From an uncultured Pelagibacteraceae bacterium (GTDB lineage Bacteria > Pseudomonadota > Alphaproteobacteria > Pelagibacterales > Pelagibacteraceae), in contig CACGCL010000002.1 in the NCBI GenBank assembly GCA_902571525.1, positions 54,478 to 118,477 of the forward strand: 64,000 nucleotides of DNA, read 5' to 3'. The translations under genes and the position numbers were made by a program. Below are positions 36,864-46,678 of the stretch, one piece after another. Under the pieces are notes generated by a model. That model did no database searches and was not told the DNA's origin. It saw nothing but the letters and a program-made list of their open reading frames with translations. Each line of letters begins with the position of its first letter. Position 1 is the first letter of the stretch.

Positions 36864-37667
36864 ATGATTATTTTTAAAAGTATTAATAAACTTAATAAAG
36901 AAGTTAATTTTAAGGCAGATATTGGTTTTGTACCTACTATGGGGGCCTTGCATCAAGGACACCTGAGTTTGATAAAAAATTCACAAAAAAAAAGCAATAA
37001 AACATTAGTGAGTATATTTATTAATCCTAATCAATTTAATAATAAAAAAGATTATAAAAAATATCCAAAAAATATTCAAAAAGATCTTAAATTGTTAAAA
37101 AAACTTAAAGTAGACTATGTTTTAATACCTAGCATTAAAGATGTTTATGCAAATAAGAGTAAAAAGAAATTTAAAATTGGTAAATTAAATAAAATATTAT
37201 GTGCAAAATATAGATCTGGCCATTTTGAGGGAGTTTTAAGTGTAATAAATCAATTCATCAAAAAACTAAAAATAAATAAAATATTTTTAGGTGAAAAAGA
37301 CTATCAGCAATATATTCTAATTAGAGAGTTTTTAAAAAAAAATTCAAATATAAAAACCATTTTATGCAAAACTATTAGAATGAAAAATGGACTTGCTTAT
37401 TCATCCAGAAATAGATTATTAAATCATAAGTCTATAAAAGAATCTGCCTCGCTTACTTTAAAAGTAAAAAAATTATTTAATCTTTTAAAAAAAAATTTAA
37501 ACAATAAATCTATAATAAAAAATTTTATAAATAAAAATAAAATATTTAATATTGAATATTTAGAATTGAGAAATAAAAATAACTTAAGTAAAAAAATAAA
37601 TAAAAAAAACGTAAAAATTTTTATTGCTTTCTATATTCAGGGAGTCAGGTTGATTGATAACTTTTAA
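36864..37667 (+). CDS. panC: Pantothenate synthetase
   Basis: ATP-dependent ligation of pantoate and beta-alanine, the last step of pantothenate (coenzyme A precursor) synthesis. The 267-residue protein has the HIGH-type loop FVPTMGALHQGHLSLI, FINPNQFN, FLGEKDYQQ (usually GEKDxQQ) and LAYSSRNRLL. The coding strand is exceptionally A-rich and Lys/Asn-heavy, especially residues 190-250. No panB or panD is nearby. It is a single gene, and its end overlaps the convergent mgtE end by 4 bases. Confidence 0.95.
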   Translation: MIIFKSINKLNKEVNFKADIGFVPTMGALHQGHLSLIKNSQKKSNKTLVSIFINPNQFNNKKDYKKYPKNIQKDLKLLKKLKVDYVLIPSIKDVYANKSKKKFKIGKLNKILCAKYRSGHFEGVLSVINQFIKKLKINKIFLGEKDYQQYILIREFLKKNSNIKTILCKTIRMKNGLAYSSRNRLLNHKSIKESASLTLKVKKLFNLLKKNLNNKSIIKNFINKNKIFNIEYLELRNKNNLSKKINKKNVKIFIAFYIQGVRLIDNF

Positions 37668-39043
37668 TTATAAAAAAAATACGCACCTATTCCTAAAAAA
37701 GAGAGGAAGCCAATAACATCTGTAATTGTTGTCACAAAGACGCTTGATGCTATCGCAGGATCAATATTAAATTTTTTAAGTGTGACTGGAATTAAAATTC
37801 CAAATAAACCAGCTACAATCATATTTAAGACCATTGAAACAGATATGATTATTGATAATACGTAATCTTTAAACCATAATTGTACAATTAAAGCACTAAT
37901 AATTGCAAATATAATTCCGTTTAATACACCTATATTAAATTCTTTTAAAACAATTTTTAAAAAATTGCTTTCAGTTAAATCATTTGTTGCTATACCTCTT
38001 ATTGTAACAGCTAAAGTTTGCATTCCCGCATTTCCACCCATTGACGCTACTATTGGCATCAAGAATGCTAATGCAACCATTTGTTCTATAGTTGCACCAA
38101 ACTTGCTAATTACCCAGGTTGCAAGAAAAGCAGTAAATAAATTTAATAATAACCAATTAAATCGTCTTTGTGTTTTTTTTATTACTCCATCGGTAATTTC
38201 CTCGTCACCAACACCAGCTAGTCTTAAAGTATCTTCCTCTGCTTCCTCTTTTAATACAGTAAGTATATCGTCACTTGTAATCATCCCAACAAGTTTACCA
38301 TTTTTATCTATAACAGCTGCAGAATTTAAATTATAATTTTCAAATAAACGACCAACCTCTTCCCTGTCCATTTCAACAGGTATAGTAACCTGAGATTCAA
38401 GCATAATATTGATCATTTTTGTATCTCTTGAAGTTCTTAAAACTTTAGATGAAGGCACTGTCCCAAGAGGTTTGAATTCACTATCTATAATATAAATTTC
38501 TAGAAATTGATCTGGTAAATCCTTATTTTCTCTAAGATAGTCTATTGTTTGACCTACAGACCAATTACTAGGAATAGCAGTAAATTCTCTCTGCATTATT
38601 CTTGCTGCTGAATCTTCAGGATAACTTAAGCTTTCAAGAAGAACAAATCTATCTTTTGGTGGTAAAGAGGAAAGAATTTGATTTTTATTTTCCTCATCAA
38701 TATTTTCAAGAATTTTAATTGCATCATCAGACTCTAAGTTTTTTAAAATAAATACAATAGATTCTGAAGATAGCATTTTAACTATTTCAGATTGTATATT
38801 TTCATTAAGTTCTACAAATATTTCAGGATTAATATTGAAATTATTTAATTTAATAAGATTTTCACGGTCATCTTGATTTAAATGTTCAATTATATCAGCA
38901 GCATCTGCTGGGTGCATTTCTTTAAATGAATTTGAAAGAAAATTAACATCATTATTTTGAATTTTTTCAACAATAACCTTGATGTATTCTTTATTAAATT
39001 CAAAATTAACTTTTTTATCTTTATTTTTTTTTAATGTAGACAT
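37664..39043 (-). CDS. mgtE: MgtE-type magnesium transporter
   Basis: Mg2+ channel/transporter of the inner membrane. The 459-residue protein shows the MgtE layout. The N domain (about 35-135) has HPADAADIIEHL and repeated E/D-rich helices. A pair of CBS domains (about 140-265) follows, with VPSSKVLR and LVGMITSDDILTVL. The rest is about five membrane spans (about 290-455), with LMPIVASMGGNAGMQTLAV. In characterised MgtE the cytoplasmic domains sense Mg2+ and close the pore. It is a single gene, divergent from lipB. Confidence 0.95.
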   Translation of the reverse strand: MSTLKKNKDKKVNFEFNKEYIKVIVEKIQNNDVNFLSNSFKEMHPADAADIIEHLNQDDRENLIKLNNFNINPEIFVELNENIQSEIVKMLSSESIVFILKNLESDDAIKILENIDEENKNQILSSLPPKDRFVLLESLSYPEDSAARIMQREFTAIPSNWSVGQTIDYLRENKDLPDQFLEIYIIDSEFKPLGTVPSSKVLRTSRDTKMINIMLESQVTIPVEMDREEVGRLFENYNLNSAAVIDKNGKLVGMITSDDILTVLKEEAEEDTLRLAGVGDEEITDGVIKKTQRRFNWLLLNLFTAFLATWVISKFGATIEQMVALAFLMPIVASMGGNAGMQTLAVTIRGIATNDLTESNFLKIVLKEFNIGVLNGIIFAIISALIVQLWFKDYVLSIIISVSMVLNMIVAGLFGILIPVTLKKFNIDPAIASSVFVTTITDVIGFLSFLGIGAYFFYN

Positions 39044-39105
39044 TTTTATAACTTTTAAAATTTATTAGAACTATTAATACAAAATACATATAATACAAAT
39101 TTTAA

Positions 39106-39726
39106 ATGGATATAGAGATTAAAAAAACAGTAAAACCAGTAAATTATAAGAATGCAATTAATTTACTTGAAAATAGAGTAAATAATTTAATTCAAAATAA
39201 GGGAAAAGAACTTATATGGTTTTTAGAACACAAAGCAATTTTTACTGCGGGAACAAGCTATAATGAAGAAGAAATAATTGATAAATCAATCAAAGTTTTG
39301 AAAACTAATAGAGGTGGAAAAATAACCTGGCATGGTCCTGGTCAAATTATTTGTTATGTAGCTATAGATTTAAATAAAAGAAAAAGAGATATTAGAAGAT
39401 TTATTACAGTTATTGAAAAAACTATAATTGACACTTTAGCAGAATTCAATATCAGATCATTTAATGATAAAAAGAATATTGGTATTTGGATACATGATAA
39501 TGAGGAGGTTAAAAAAATTGCGGCATTGGGAATAAGAGTAAAAAAATGGGTTGCATATCATGGGTTTTCTATAAATTTTAGTAATAATTTAAATGAGTTT
39601 AAAAAAATTATTCCTTGTGGTGTTAATAATAGAGGTGTGATGACTTTAAAAATGATCAAAAATGTTAAAAAGAGTGATATTTTAGAAAAACTCGAAAAAA
39701 ACCTACTAATTAATTTAGAATATTAA
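39106..39726 (+). CDS. lipB: Octanoyl-[acyl-carrier-protein]-protein N-octanoyltransferase
   Basis: Moves the octanoyl group from ACP to lipoyl domains of 2-oxoacid dehydrogenases and GcvH, before LipA adds sulfur. The 206 residues contain LEHKAIFTAGTSYNEEE, RGGKITWHGPGQIICYVAIDL and KIAALGIRVKKWVAYHGFSIN with the conserved lysine. The acyl-cysteine lies in IIPCGVNNRGV. Length is typical of the family. It is a single gene whose end overlaps the convergent rluC by 12 bases. Confidence 0.95.
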   Translation: MDIEIKKTVKPVNYKNAINLLENRVNNLIQNKGKELIWFLEHKAIFTAGTSYNEEEIIDKSIKVLKTNRGGKITWHGPGQIICYVAIDLNKRKRDIRRFITVIEKTIIDTLAEFNIRSFNDKKNIGIWIHDNEEVKKIAALGIRVKKWVAYHGFSINFSNNLNEFKKIIPCGVNNRGVMTLKMIKNVKKSDILEKLEKNLLINLEY

Positions 39727-40617
39727 TCTTTTTTTGTTTAAATAATCATTAAAATAATCAGGCAGTTCGGCTTCAAAATTAAATTTTTTGTTATTTATTA
39801 AAAATTTTATTTTATAAGCATGAAGCATGAGTTTTTTTTCACTATTTTTTTTTAATTTTATTAAATTGTATTTATTGTCACCAATTATGGGATTACCCAT
39901 AGATGAAAGTTGTTTACGAATTTGGTGTTTTCTTCCAGTAATAGGTTTTAATTCTACAAAACTAAAAAAATTATTTGAATCAAGCACTTTATAATTAGTT
40001 ATAGCTAATTCTGAGATTTTTTTATCTTTTTCATATTTTATTAAATTACCTCTTATTTCACCTTTTTTATTGAGAAAAGTCCCATGACATATAGCTAAAT
40101 ATGTCTTATGAATTTTTCTTAATCTAAATAAAGTAGTGAAAAGTTTTGCATAATTATAATTTTTAGCAATTATCATTACTCCTGAAGTATCTTTGTCTAA
40201 ACGGTGGACAGAGTAAGGTTTTGTATCTGCAAATAAATTACTATTTGCAAATATATCGATTAAATTATTTTTAGATTTAGTACCTCCTTGTACAGAAATA
40301 CCTGATTGTTTATTTAAAATTATAAAATCTTTGTTATTTTCAATTAAGGATTTCTCATTTTTATGTAAATTTTTTTTTGAAGGTAAAAATTTAGGAACTT
40401 TATTTTGTTTGTAGTTATAATTAAAATTATAAAAATTTACTTCATCACCATCTTTTAATTTATATGAAGATTTTGTTTTTTTTTTATTTATTTTAATTTT
40501 ACCCTTTCTAATAGATTTTTCCAACAAGGATTGAGGATATTTGCCTATATTATGTTTTATCCATCTATCTAATCTCATAGAAATATGAATTGGTTTTATT
40601 TTATAAGACCTATCCAT
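39715..40617 (-). CDS. rluC: RluC/RluD-type ribosomal large subunit pseudouridine synthase
   Basis: Isomerises specific uridines of 23S rRNA to pseudouridine. The 300-residue protein has an N-terminal S4-like RNA-binding domain (about 12-60) and a catalytic domain with YSVHRLDKDTSGVMIIAKN (catalytic aspartate in RLDKDTSG). PITGRKHQIRKQLSSMGNPIIGDNKY follows. It lies 12 bases after rplQ and is probably the last gene of the ribosomal protein transcript. The exact target sites (RluC or another RluA-family member) cannot be decided from sequence alone. Confidence 0.92.
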   Translation of the reverse strand: MDRSYKIKPIHISMRLDRWIKHNIGKYPQSLLEKSIRKGKIKINKKKTKSSYKLKDGDEVNFYNFNYNYKQNKVPKFLPSKKNLHKNEKSLIENNKDFIILNKQSGISVQGGTKSKNNLIDIFANSNLFADTKPYSVHRLDKDTSGVMIIAKNYNYAKLFTTLFRLRKIHKTYLAICHGTFLNKKGEIRGNLIKYEKDKKISELAITNYKVLDSNNFFSFVELKPITGRKHQIRKQLSSMGNPIIGDNKYNLIKLKKNSEKKLMLHAYKIKFLINNKKFNFEAELPDYFNDYLNKKRLIF

Positions 40618-40629
40618 TTAATTTGAAAT

Positions 40630-41070
40630 TTATGCTGAAATTTGTTTTTTGTTCTTATCTTCTATTTTAGAATCTTCTATTTTTTTCTTCTTAAATTTTC
40701 TTTTAGCGTCAACATCTCTATCAACAAATTCGATAACTGCCATTGGTGAATTATCACCATATCTATAGCCTGCTTTAACTATTCTAGTATAACCACCTGC
40801 TCTTTTTTCATAACGTTTAGATAAAGTGTTTACAACTTTATTTGCATTTGTTTTATCTTGTAACTTTGAGACTAAAACTCTTATATTAGTTAAATTTTTT
40901 TTTTTTCCTAAAGTTATTAACTTTTCTGCTTGTGGTCTTATAAGCTTTGCTTTTGGTAAGGTTGTAATTATTTGCTCGTACTTGATCAGAGAATTAAGCA
41001 TGTTTTTTATTAAGGCTTTTCGATGCTCAGATGTCCTATTAAGCTTTTTATACCCTAGTTTATGTCTCAT
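40630..41070 (-). CDS. rplQ: 50S ribosomal protein L17
   Basis: Large-subunit protein near the exit tunnel. The 146-residue protein opens MRHKLGYKKLNRTSEHRKALIKNML and has GGYTRIVKAGYRYGDNSPMAVIEFVDRD, both typical of L17. A charged Lys/Glu-rich tail (about 120-146) goes beyond the roughly 117-residue core, as in other alphaproteobacteria. It directly follows rpoA with no spacer, the universal alpha-operon order. Confidence 0.97.
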   Translation of the reverse strand: MRHKLGYKKLNRTSEHRKALIKNMLNSLIKYEQIITTLPKAKLIRPQAEKLITLGKKKNLTNIRVLVSKLQDKTNANKVVNTLSKRYEKRAGGYTRIVKAGYRYGDNSPMAVIEFVDRDVDAKRKFKKKKIEDSKIEDKNKKQISA

Positions 41071-42099
41071 TTAGATACTTTCTTCCAATTTTTTAGACAA
41101 TTCGGCTATATTTTCAGGTGGCCAATTAGGTATTTCCATACCAAGATATAAGGACATACCATTAAGGATTTCTTTAATTTCATTTAATGATTTTCTTCCA
41201 AAGTTAGGTGTTCTTAACATTTCACCCTCGGATTTTTGAACCAAATCACCTATATAAATTATATTATCGTTTTTTAAACAGTTCATAGATCTTACTGAAA
41301 GTTCAAGTTCGTCAACTTTTCTTAGAAGATTTCTATTAAATTCTGGTTCTTTAGGAGATTCTGAGATTGCAACTTCTTGGGGCTCATCAAAATTAACAAA
41401 CATTGAAAGTTGATCTTGAAAAATTCTTGCAGAATAGGCTAAAGCATCTTCAGCTGAAATCGAACCATTTGTCTCAACCTCCATAGTAAGTTTATCATAA
41501 TCAAGTGCCTTACCTTCTCTAGCAGTACTTACTGAATATGAGACTTTTTTAACTGGGCTAAACAAAGAGTCTATAGGTATTAACCCAAGTGGTGGTTCTT
41601 CTGGTTTATTTAAATCTGCTGATACGTACCCTTTTCCATTCCCAACGGTCATCTCCATATGGAAATTAGTATTTTCATCTAAATTACAAATTACAAGATC
41701 AGGGTTTAATATTTCGATCTCATTTACTGGTGTTATGTTGGATGCTTTTATTACACCTGGACCTTTTGCATCTAAGATTAATTTCTTTGAACCTTCTGAA
41801 TTACCTTTTAAAGCTAAAGATTTAACGTTTAAAACTATATCTGTAACGTCTTCTCTAACACCTTTAATTGATGTGAATTCATGTAAAACTCCATCTATTT
41901 GAATTGAAGTAACAGCTGTACCTCTTATTGATGATAATAATATTCTTCTTAACGAATTTCCTAAGGTTAAACCATAACCTTTTTCTAAAGGTTCAGCTGT
42001 TATTTTTGCATATGTCTTATCTTCGCTTAAATTAACATCAAGCTTACCTGGTTTAATTAATGATTTCCAATTTTTTGGATTTATTTCAGTGTTTTCCAT
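41071..42099 (-). CDS. rpoA: DNA-directed RNA polymerase subunit alpha
   Basis: Assembly platform of RNA polymerase and contact for activators. The N-terminal domain (about 1-235) has [23 protein letters not shown] linker follows, then the C-terminal domain (about 255-325) with [16 protein letters not shown] and [16 protein letters not shown]. 342 residues is normal. The start codon shares one base with the rpsK stop (TAATG) and is preceded by an AGGAG site at 42106-42110. Confidence 0.98.
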   Translation of the reverse strand: MENTEINPKNWKSLIKPGKLDVNLSEDKTYAKITAEPLEKGYGLTLGNSLRRILLSSIRGTAVTSIQIDGVLHEFTSIKGVREDVTDIVLNVKSLALKGNSEGSKKLILDAKGPGVIKASNITPVNEIEILNPDLVICNLDENTNFHMEMTVGNGKGYVSADLNKPEEPPLGLIPIDSLFSPVKKVSYSVSTAREGKALDYDKLTMEVETNGSISAEDALAYSARIFQDQLSMFVNFDEPQEVAISESPKEPEFNRNLLRKVDELELSVRSMNCLKNDNIIYIGDLVQKSEGEMLRTPNFGRKSLNEIKEILNGMSLYLGMEIPNWPPENIAELSKKLEESI

Positions 42100-42539
42100 T
42101 AAACTCTCCTTTTTTTTGGTGGTCTTGTTCCGTTATGAGGCATTGGTGTAGTATCTTTTATTGATAATATTTTAAATCCTCTTGCTTGTAATGCTCTGAG
42201 TGCTGTCTCTCTACCAGAACCCGGGCCTTTGATCTCTACCATTAATGTTTTCATACCATATTCTAAAGCTTTTGTTGCAGCAGAGTCTGCTGCAATCTGA
42301 GCAGCATAAGGTGTTGATTTTCTTGACCCTTTGAATCCTTTTTGGCCTGCAGATGACCATGAAATAACGTTACCATCGCTATCAGTAATTGAAACAATTG
42401 TATTATTGAATGTTGATTGAACGTACGCTATGCCATTAGGTATGCTTTTTTTAACTTTTTTCTTTTTTGAGTAAGAGCTTTTTTTTGCTATTTCCTTTTC
42501 TTTAATATCACTTTTATTATCAGCTTCTTTTTTTGACAT
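42099..42539 (-). CDS. rpsK: 30S ribosomal protein S11
   Basis: Platform protein of the small subunit. The 146 residues include the core [18 protein letters not shown], the [14 protein letters not shown] stretch and the invariant end [12 protein letters not shown]. The first 30 residues are a Lys/Ser-rich extension not found in short S11 proteins. It is 3 bases after rpsM and overlaps rpoA by one base. Confidence 0.97.
   Translation of the reverse strand: MSKKEADNKSDIKEKEIAKKSSYSKKKKVKKSIPNGIAYVQSTFNNTIVSITDSDGNVISWSSAGQKGFKGSRKSTPYAAQIAADSAATKALEYGMKTLMVEIKGPGSGRETALRALQARGFKILSIKDTTPMPHNGTRPPKKRRV
42106..42110 (-). promoter_or_regulatory. Strong Shine-Dalgarno site for rpoA
   Basis: AGGAG on the minus strand, 6 bases before the rpoA ATG and inside the last rpsK codons. 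It supports ATG 42099 and coupled translation in a genome where many starts lack a clear site. Confidence 0.7.
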
Positions 42540-42542
42540 AAA

Positions 42543-42926
42543 TTATTTTTTCAATGGTGTTAGTTTTTTTCCTGCGATAGCTATGGCTTTTCCTTTTCTA
42601 GTTCTTGCGTTGCATCTTGTTCTTTGACCACGAGCAGGTAATTTTTTTTTATGTCTTGAACCTCTATAACATGCTAGATCAATTAATCGTTTTATACTCA
42701 TAGAGTAATCTCTTCTTAAATCACCTTCTACAGAAAAATGTTTATCTATATATTCTCTTATTTTTAATATTTGATCATCAGTAAGTTGATTAACTCGAGT
42801 AGGTTTTGCAATATCTAATTCTTGACAAATTTGTTTTGAAAATTTATCCCCAATACCATAAATATAAGTAAGCCCTACCTGGACGATTTTGTTTTGCGGA
42901 ATATTTACACCTGCGATACGAGCCAT
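42543..42926 (-). CDS. rpsM: 30S ribosomal protein S13
   Basis: Head protein that bridges to the large subunit and contacts P-site tRNA. The 127-residue protein begins [13 protein letters not shown] and ends with the basic [22 protein letters not shown] region. It is the first gene after a 54-base gap containing a strong promoter match (42950-42977), so rpsM-rpsK-rpoA-rplQ can be transcribed separately from the spc genes. In many bacteria rpmJ (L36) lies before rpsM; it is absent here. Confidence 0.97.
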   Translation of the reverse strand: MARIAGVNIPQNKIVQVGLTYIYGIGDKFSKQICQELDIAKPTRVNQLTDDQILKIREYIDKHFSVEGDLRRDYSMSIKRLIDLACYRGSRHKKKLPARGQRTRCNARTRKGKAIAIAGKKLTPLKK

Positions 42927-42949
42927 AATTATGAGATAAAATCTAGCCT

Positions 42950-42977
42950 TTTATATAAGAAGTTACTTTAATGTCAA
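42950..42977 (-). promoter_or_regulatory. Promoter for the alpha operon (rpsM-rpsK-rpoA-rplQ)
   Basis: On the minus strand TTGACA (42972-42977, 6/6) and TATAAA (42950-42955, 5/6) are separated by 16 bases. Transcription would start near 42943, about 17 bases before the rpsM ATG. This is one of the best sigma-70 matches in the window, and it fills the only sizeable gap within the ribosomal block. Confidence 0.6.
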
Positions 42978-42980
42978 CTT

Positions 42981-43544
42981 TTAAACCGCTAAAAAACTGT
43001 TGATTTTGTTGGTAATTTCAGTGATTTTTAAACCTCCGTCAATTTCATTAAAATTAGATTTGATTGAGTAATAATCTAAAACAGGTTTTGTGGTCTCCAT
43101 ATAAGCGTCATATCTTTTAATAAATGTTTCTAAATCATCATCAGATCTTCTCTCTATAATTTTTCTTTTTTTAATTCTTTCAATGATAACGTTTTTATTT
43201 ACATTAAGAAAAAAAATAAAATCTATTTTTTGATCTGAATCTGCTAACCACAGGTTTAAATTTTTTACTTGTTCTAATGTTCTGGGATATCCATCAAAAA
43301 TGAGTTTATTTTTTTTTTGTTTGTCAAATATAATATTTTTAATAAGTTTGTTGACAATTTCATCTTCTACAAATTTTCCATCATTCATATAAGTAATTAT
43401 TTTTTTTCCAATTTCAGTTTCTTTTTTTATTTCATCGCGCAACATATCGCCTGTGGAAACTTGAAAATTATTCAATTTATTTTTTAAATATTTAGCTTGA
43501 GTTCCTTTACCAGCACCTGGTGGGCCAAATAAAATTATATTCAC
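42981..43544 (-). CDS. adk: Adenylate kinase, short-LID form
   Basis: Interconverts ATP + AMP and 2 ADP. The 187 residues have the P-loop GPPGAGKGTQAKYL (7-20), STGDMLRDE, the AMP-site FDGYPRTLEQV and ERRSDDDLETFIKRYDAY. The LID insert of about 30 residues, including any zinc cysteines, is missing, so this is the short variant. It follows secY by 2 bases, the common secY-adk order, and ends just before the rpsM promoter. Confidence 0.96.
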   Translation of the reverse strand: MNIILFGPPGAGKGTQAKYLKNKLNNFQVSTGDMLRDEIKKETEIGKKIITYMNDGKFVEDEIVNKLIKNIIFDKQKKNKLIFDGYPRTLEQVKNLNLWLADSDQKIDFIFFLNVNKNVIIERIKKRKIIERRSDDDLETFIKRYDAYMETTKPVLDYYSIKSNFNEIDGGLKITEITNKINSFLAV

Positions 43545-43546
43545 TT

Positions 43547-44827
43547 TTATCTTCCAAATTTTGTTTTTTTAATTAATTGTTCGTATTGAGCACTCATTAA
43601 TCTTGTTTGTATTTGAGTAACTGTATCTATAGCCACGACTACAACAATTAATATTGATGCACCACCTAAATAAAAAGGAATCGGGTACTTTGAGATTAGA
43701 AATTCAGGCATAAGACAAACTAAAGTTAAATATAAAGCACCAATAGTCGTTAGTCTTGTTAAAATTTGTTCGATGTAAATAGCTGTGCTATCTCCTGGTC
43801 TTATGCCTGGTATAAATCCACCATATTTTCTTAAATTCTCAGCAGTTTCAACTGGATTAAATGTTATTGATGTATAAAAGAAAGTAAAAAAAATAATTCC
43901 AGTTGCGTATAATAACATATACAGAGGTTGACCTTGGGTAAAATAGGATGCAATTGAAGTCACGGTATCATTAGTTGAAAAATTGAAATTCGATAAAGTT
44001 ACAGGTAAAAGTAATAAAGCTGAAGCAAATATTGCTGGTATAACTCCAGCAGTATTAATTTTTAATGGTAGATGTGAAGACTCGCCACCATACATCTTAT
44101 TTCCCATTTGTCTTTTTGGATAATTTATTAAAATTTTTCTTAAAGCTCTTTCCATAAAAACTACAAACATGATAGTGCATATTAATAATATAAAAATTAA
44201 AATTATCATTACAGTTGAAATTGCACCTGTTCTACCTAATTCGAATGTAGTAACTAATGCTCTTGGTATTTCTGCTACTATGCCAGAAAAAATAATCAAA
44301 GAAATTCCGTTACCAATACCTCTTTGTGTAATTTGTTCACCCAACCACATTAAGAAGACAGTCCCAGCAACAATTGTTGTGACTGTAGATATCTTAAAAA
44401 ATATTCCAGGATTAATTACTAAATCTTGTGATGCCTCAAGACCTACTGAAAGACCGTATCCTTGAATAGTTGCAAGTAGAACAGTTCCATATCTAGTTAT
44501 TTGGGTAATTTTTTTTCTTCCGATCTCACCTTGGCTTTTTAGATTTTTAAAGTAATCGGAAACCCCTGTTAATAATTGAACTATTATAGCTGAAGAAATG
44601 TAAGGCATAATACCAAGTGCAAAAATAGCCATCCGACTTACTGCACCACCAGCAAAAACATTAAACATGCCTAAAAGTCCTTTTTGATTGCCTTCCATCA
44701 TTGTTTTTAGTTGATCAGGATCTATACCTGGCAAAGGGACAAAAGTTCCAAACCTGTAAATTGCAAGAATTAATATGGTAAAAATTATACGATTTTTTAA
44801 ATCTCCAGATTGGGCAATTGAGCTCAT
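43547..44827 (-). CDS. secY: Protein translocase subunit SecY
   Basis: Pore-forming subunit of the SecYEG channel. The 426-residue protein has ten predicted membrane spans. Signatures include FGTFVPLPGIDPDQL near the start, NVFAGGAVSRMAIFALGIMPYISSAII (plug/TM2 region in parts), GIGNGISLIIF and the C-terminal GFIPGIRPG loop. Length is normal. It follows rplO by 7 bases in the usual spc order. Confidence 0.97.
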   Translation of the reverse strand: MSSIAQSGDLKNRIIFTILILAIYRFGTFVPLPGIDPDQLKTMMEGNQKGLLGMFNVFAGGAVSRMAIFALGIMPYISSAIIVQLLTGVSDYFKNLKSQGEIGRKKITQITRYGTVLLATIQGYGLSVGLEASQDLVINPGIFFKISTVTTIVAGTVFLMWLGEQITQRGIGNGISLIIFSGIVAEIPRALVTTFELGRTGAISTVMIILIFILLICTIMFVVFMERALRKILINYPKRQMGNKMYGGESSHLPLKINTAGVIPAIFASALLLLPVTLSNFNFSTNDTVTSIASYFTQGQPLYMLLYATGIIFFTFFYTSITFNPVETAENLRKYGGFIPGIRPGDSTAIYIEQILTRLTTIGALYLTLVCLMPEFLISKYPIPFYLGGASILIVVVVAIDTVTQIQTRLMSAQYEQLIKKTKFGR

Positions 44828-44834
44828 TTTAAAG

Positions 44835-45284
44835 TTATTTATTAATAATTTTTATAGTTGATCCCGACTCTTCTAGCTTGCTTTTTGCTGAGTCTGATAA
44901 GAAATTAACTTCAATATTCAATTTTTCTTTGATCTCCCCTTTTCCGAGTACTTTAAGTTTTTTATATCTCTTTTTAATAATATTAAGTTTCTTTAAAAGA
45001 GCTAAATCAATCTTGTCTCTTGTATTTATTTTCTTTCGTTCTATAAAATATTGTATCTTGGCAAGATTCAAGGCACCTGTATCTTTAACTTTTATTGTAT
45101 TAAAGCCTCTTTTCGGTAGTCTCCTGTATAATGGCATTTGACCACCCTCAAAACTTTTGATGGCAACACCAGACCTGGATTTTTGACCTTTTATTCCCCT
45201 TCCGGAAGTTTTTCCTTTTCCTGATCCTATGCCCCTTCCAACTCTGATTTTTTTTTGTTTAATTTTTTTTAAGTTATTAAGCAT
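44835..45284 (-). CDS. rplO: 50S ribosomal protein L15
   Basis: Large-subunit protein that binds 23S rRNA late in assembly. The 149 residues start [30 protein letters not shown], the Gly/Arg/Lys-rich extension typical of L15, with [22 protein letters not shown] [14 protein letters not shown] following. Its start abuts the rpsE stop, leaving no room for rpmD (L30), which normally lies here. Confidence 0.97.
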   Translation of the reverse strand: MLNNLKKIKQKKIRVGRGIGSGKGKTSGRGIKGQKSRSGVAIKSFEGGQMPLYRRLPKRGFNTIKVKDTGALNLAKIQYFIERKKINTRDKIDLALLKKLNIIKKRYKKLKVLGKGEIKEKLNIEVNFLSDSAKSKLEESGSTIKIINK

Positions 45285-45782
45285 CTAACCTCTTTTTTCG
45301 ATAATTTCAGCAATTTTTTTATTTCTAATAATAGATATTTGTTTTGGTGAATTTTGTTTTTTTAGTGCTTTTAAGCAAGCTCTTATTACATTGTGCGGAT
45401 TTGCAGTACCTAATGATTTTGCTACAATGTCTCTTATGCCTAATACCTCACAAACTGCTCTTACCGGACCTCCAGCAATTATTCCCGTTCCCTTTGGAGC
45501 AGCTCTCATTTTAATTTTTCCCGCGCCATCTTTTCCGAATACATCATGATGTATTGTTCTAGCTTCCCTTAGAGGTATTTGAACCAAATTCCTTCTTGCT
45601 AATTCATTTGCTTTTTTTATGGCATCAGGTACTTGTTTTGCTTTTGCATGAGCAATACCAATTTTACCATTTTGATTTCCAACAACAACAAGAGCTGAAA
45701 AACCAAATCTTCTCCCTCCTTTAACTACTTTAGTTATTCTATTAACATGAACTAGTTTTTCTATAAAATCATCTTTTTGCAT
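45285..45782 (-). CDS. rpsE: 30S ribosomal protein S5
   Basis: Contributes to decoding accuracy and mRNA unwinding at the entry tunnel. The 165-residue protein has VNRITKVVKGGRRFGFSALVVVGN, GIAHAKAKQVPDAIKKA and AAPKGTGIIAGGPVRAV, all characteristic. It directly follows rplR with no gap and ends exactly where rplO starts. Confidence 0.97.
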   Translation of the reverse strand: MQKDDFIEKLVHVNRITKVVKGGRRFGFSALVVVGNQNGKIGIAHAKAKQVPDAIKKANELARRNLVQIPLREARTIHHDVFGKDGAGKIKMRAAPKGTGIIAGGPVRAVCEVLGIRDIVAKSLGTANPHNVIRACLKALKKQNSPKQISIIRNKKIAEIIEKRG

Positions 45783-46139
45783 CTAAAACTCCATTCCATT
45801 TTTTCTTAAAGTTTCAGCAAATTCTTTAACTCTACCATGATATTTGAATTTACCTCTATCAAAATAGATTTTCTTAATATTTTTATCTGTGGCTTTTTTT
45901 GCTAATTTTTCAGCAACTATTTTAGAAATCGATATTTTATTTGTTTTAGGTAATGCTTTAACATCCTTCTCAATTGAGGAGGCTGACAATAATGTTTTAT
46001 TATTCGCATCATCTATAATTTGAGCTGAAAAATTTTTTAAACTTCTTGATACACTTAATCTGTATCTATTCTTACTTGCATTTCTTTTAAGTTTATTTCT
46101 AATTCTAAATTTTTTTCTTTGAATAGTATTTAGTTTCAT
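45783..46139 (-). CDS. rplR: 50S ribosomal protein L18
   Basis: Binds 5S rRNA in the central protuberance. The 118 residues show [18 protein letters not shown], VGxxLAxxA-like [40 protein letters not shown] (in parts), the normal L18 end pattern. It overlaps rplF by one base and is followed directly by rpsE. Confidence 0.96.
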   Translation of the reverse strand: MKLNTIQRKKFRIRNKLKRNASKNRYRLSVSRSLKNFSAQIIDDANNKTLLSASSIEKDVKALPKTNKISISKIVAEKLAKKATDKNIKKIYFDRGKFKYHGRVKEFAETLRKNGMEF

Positions 46140-46678
46140 TATTTCTTTTTTCCCTCTTTTTTCAAAACATACTGGCCTTTTTCCCTTATACCCTTGCCCT
46201 TGTATGGTTCAGGAAGTCTGAATGATTTTATTTCTGATGCAACCATTCCTACTTTTTGTTTATTGATACCAGTAATCTTAATTATTGTTTGTTTTTCCAC
46301 ACTAATTTTGATTTCATTTGGTATATCAAAATTAATGTCATGACTGTATCCTAATTGAAGGTTTAATTGATTTCCTTTTAATGCTGCTCTGTAACCTACG
46401 CCTGACAATTCGAGCACTTTTTCAAAACCAATACTCGAACCTATTATTGCATTATTTAGCAAGCTTCTGTTCATTCCCCAAAGTCTTTTAGTAGTTTCAT
46501 CTATTTTTTTTGGTTTTATAGAAATGTCTTTTCCATCATTTACTTTTAAATCGAACATGTCTAAATTAATTTTAATAGATTGTTTTCCTAAAGGTCCTTC
46601 AATGTTAACATCTGACCCTGAAAGTATCACTTTAACTTTATCTGGTATTGATATATTTATTTTTCCTATTTTTGACAT
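46139..46678 (-). CDS. rplF: 50S ribosomal protein L6
   Basis: Stabilises the sarcin-ricin loop region, near the factor-binding site. The 179-residue protein has two related domains. It ends with the L6 signature [24 protein letters not shown] (PEPYKGKGI is the strongest part). It follows rpsH immediately and shares one base with rplR. Confidence 0.97.
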   Translation of the reverse strand: MSKIGKINISIPDKVKVILSGSDVNIEGPLGKQSIKINLDMFDLKVNDGKDISIKPKKIDETTKRLWGMNRSLLNNAIIGSSIGFEKVLELSGVGYRAALKGNQLNLQLGYSHDINFDIPNEIKISVEKQTIIKITGINKQKVGMVASEIKSFRLPEPYKGKGIREKGQYVLKKEGKKK

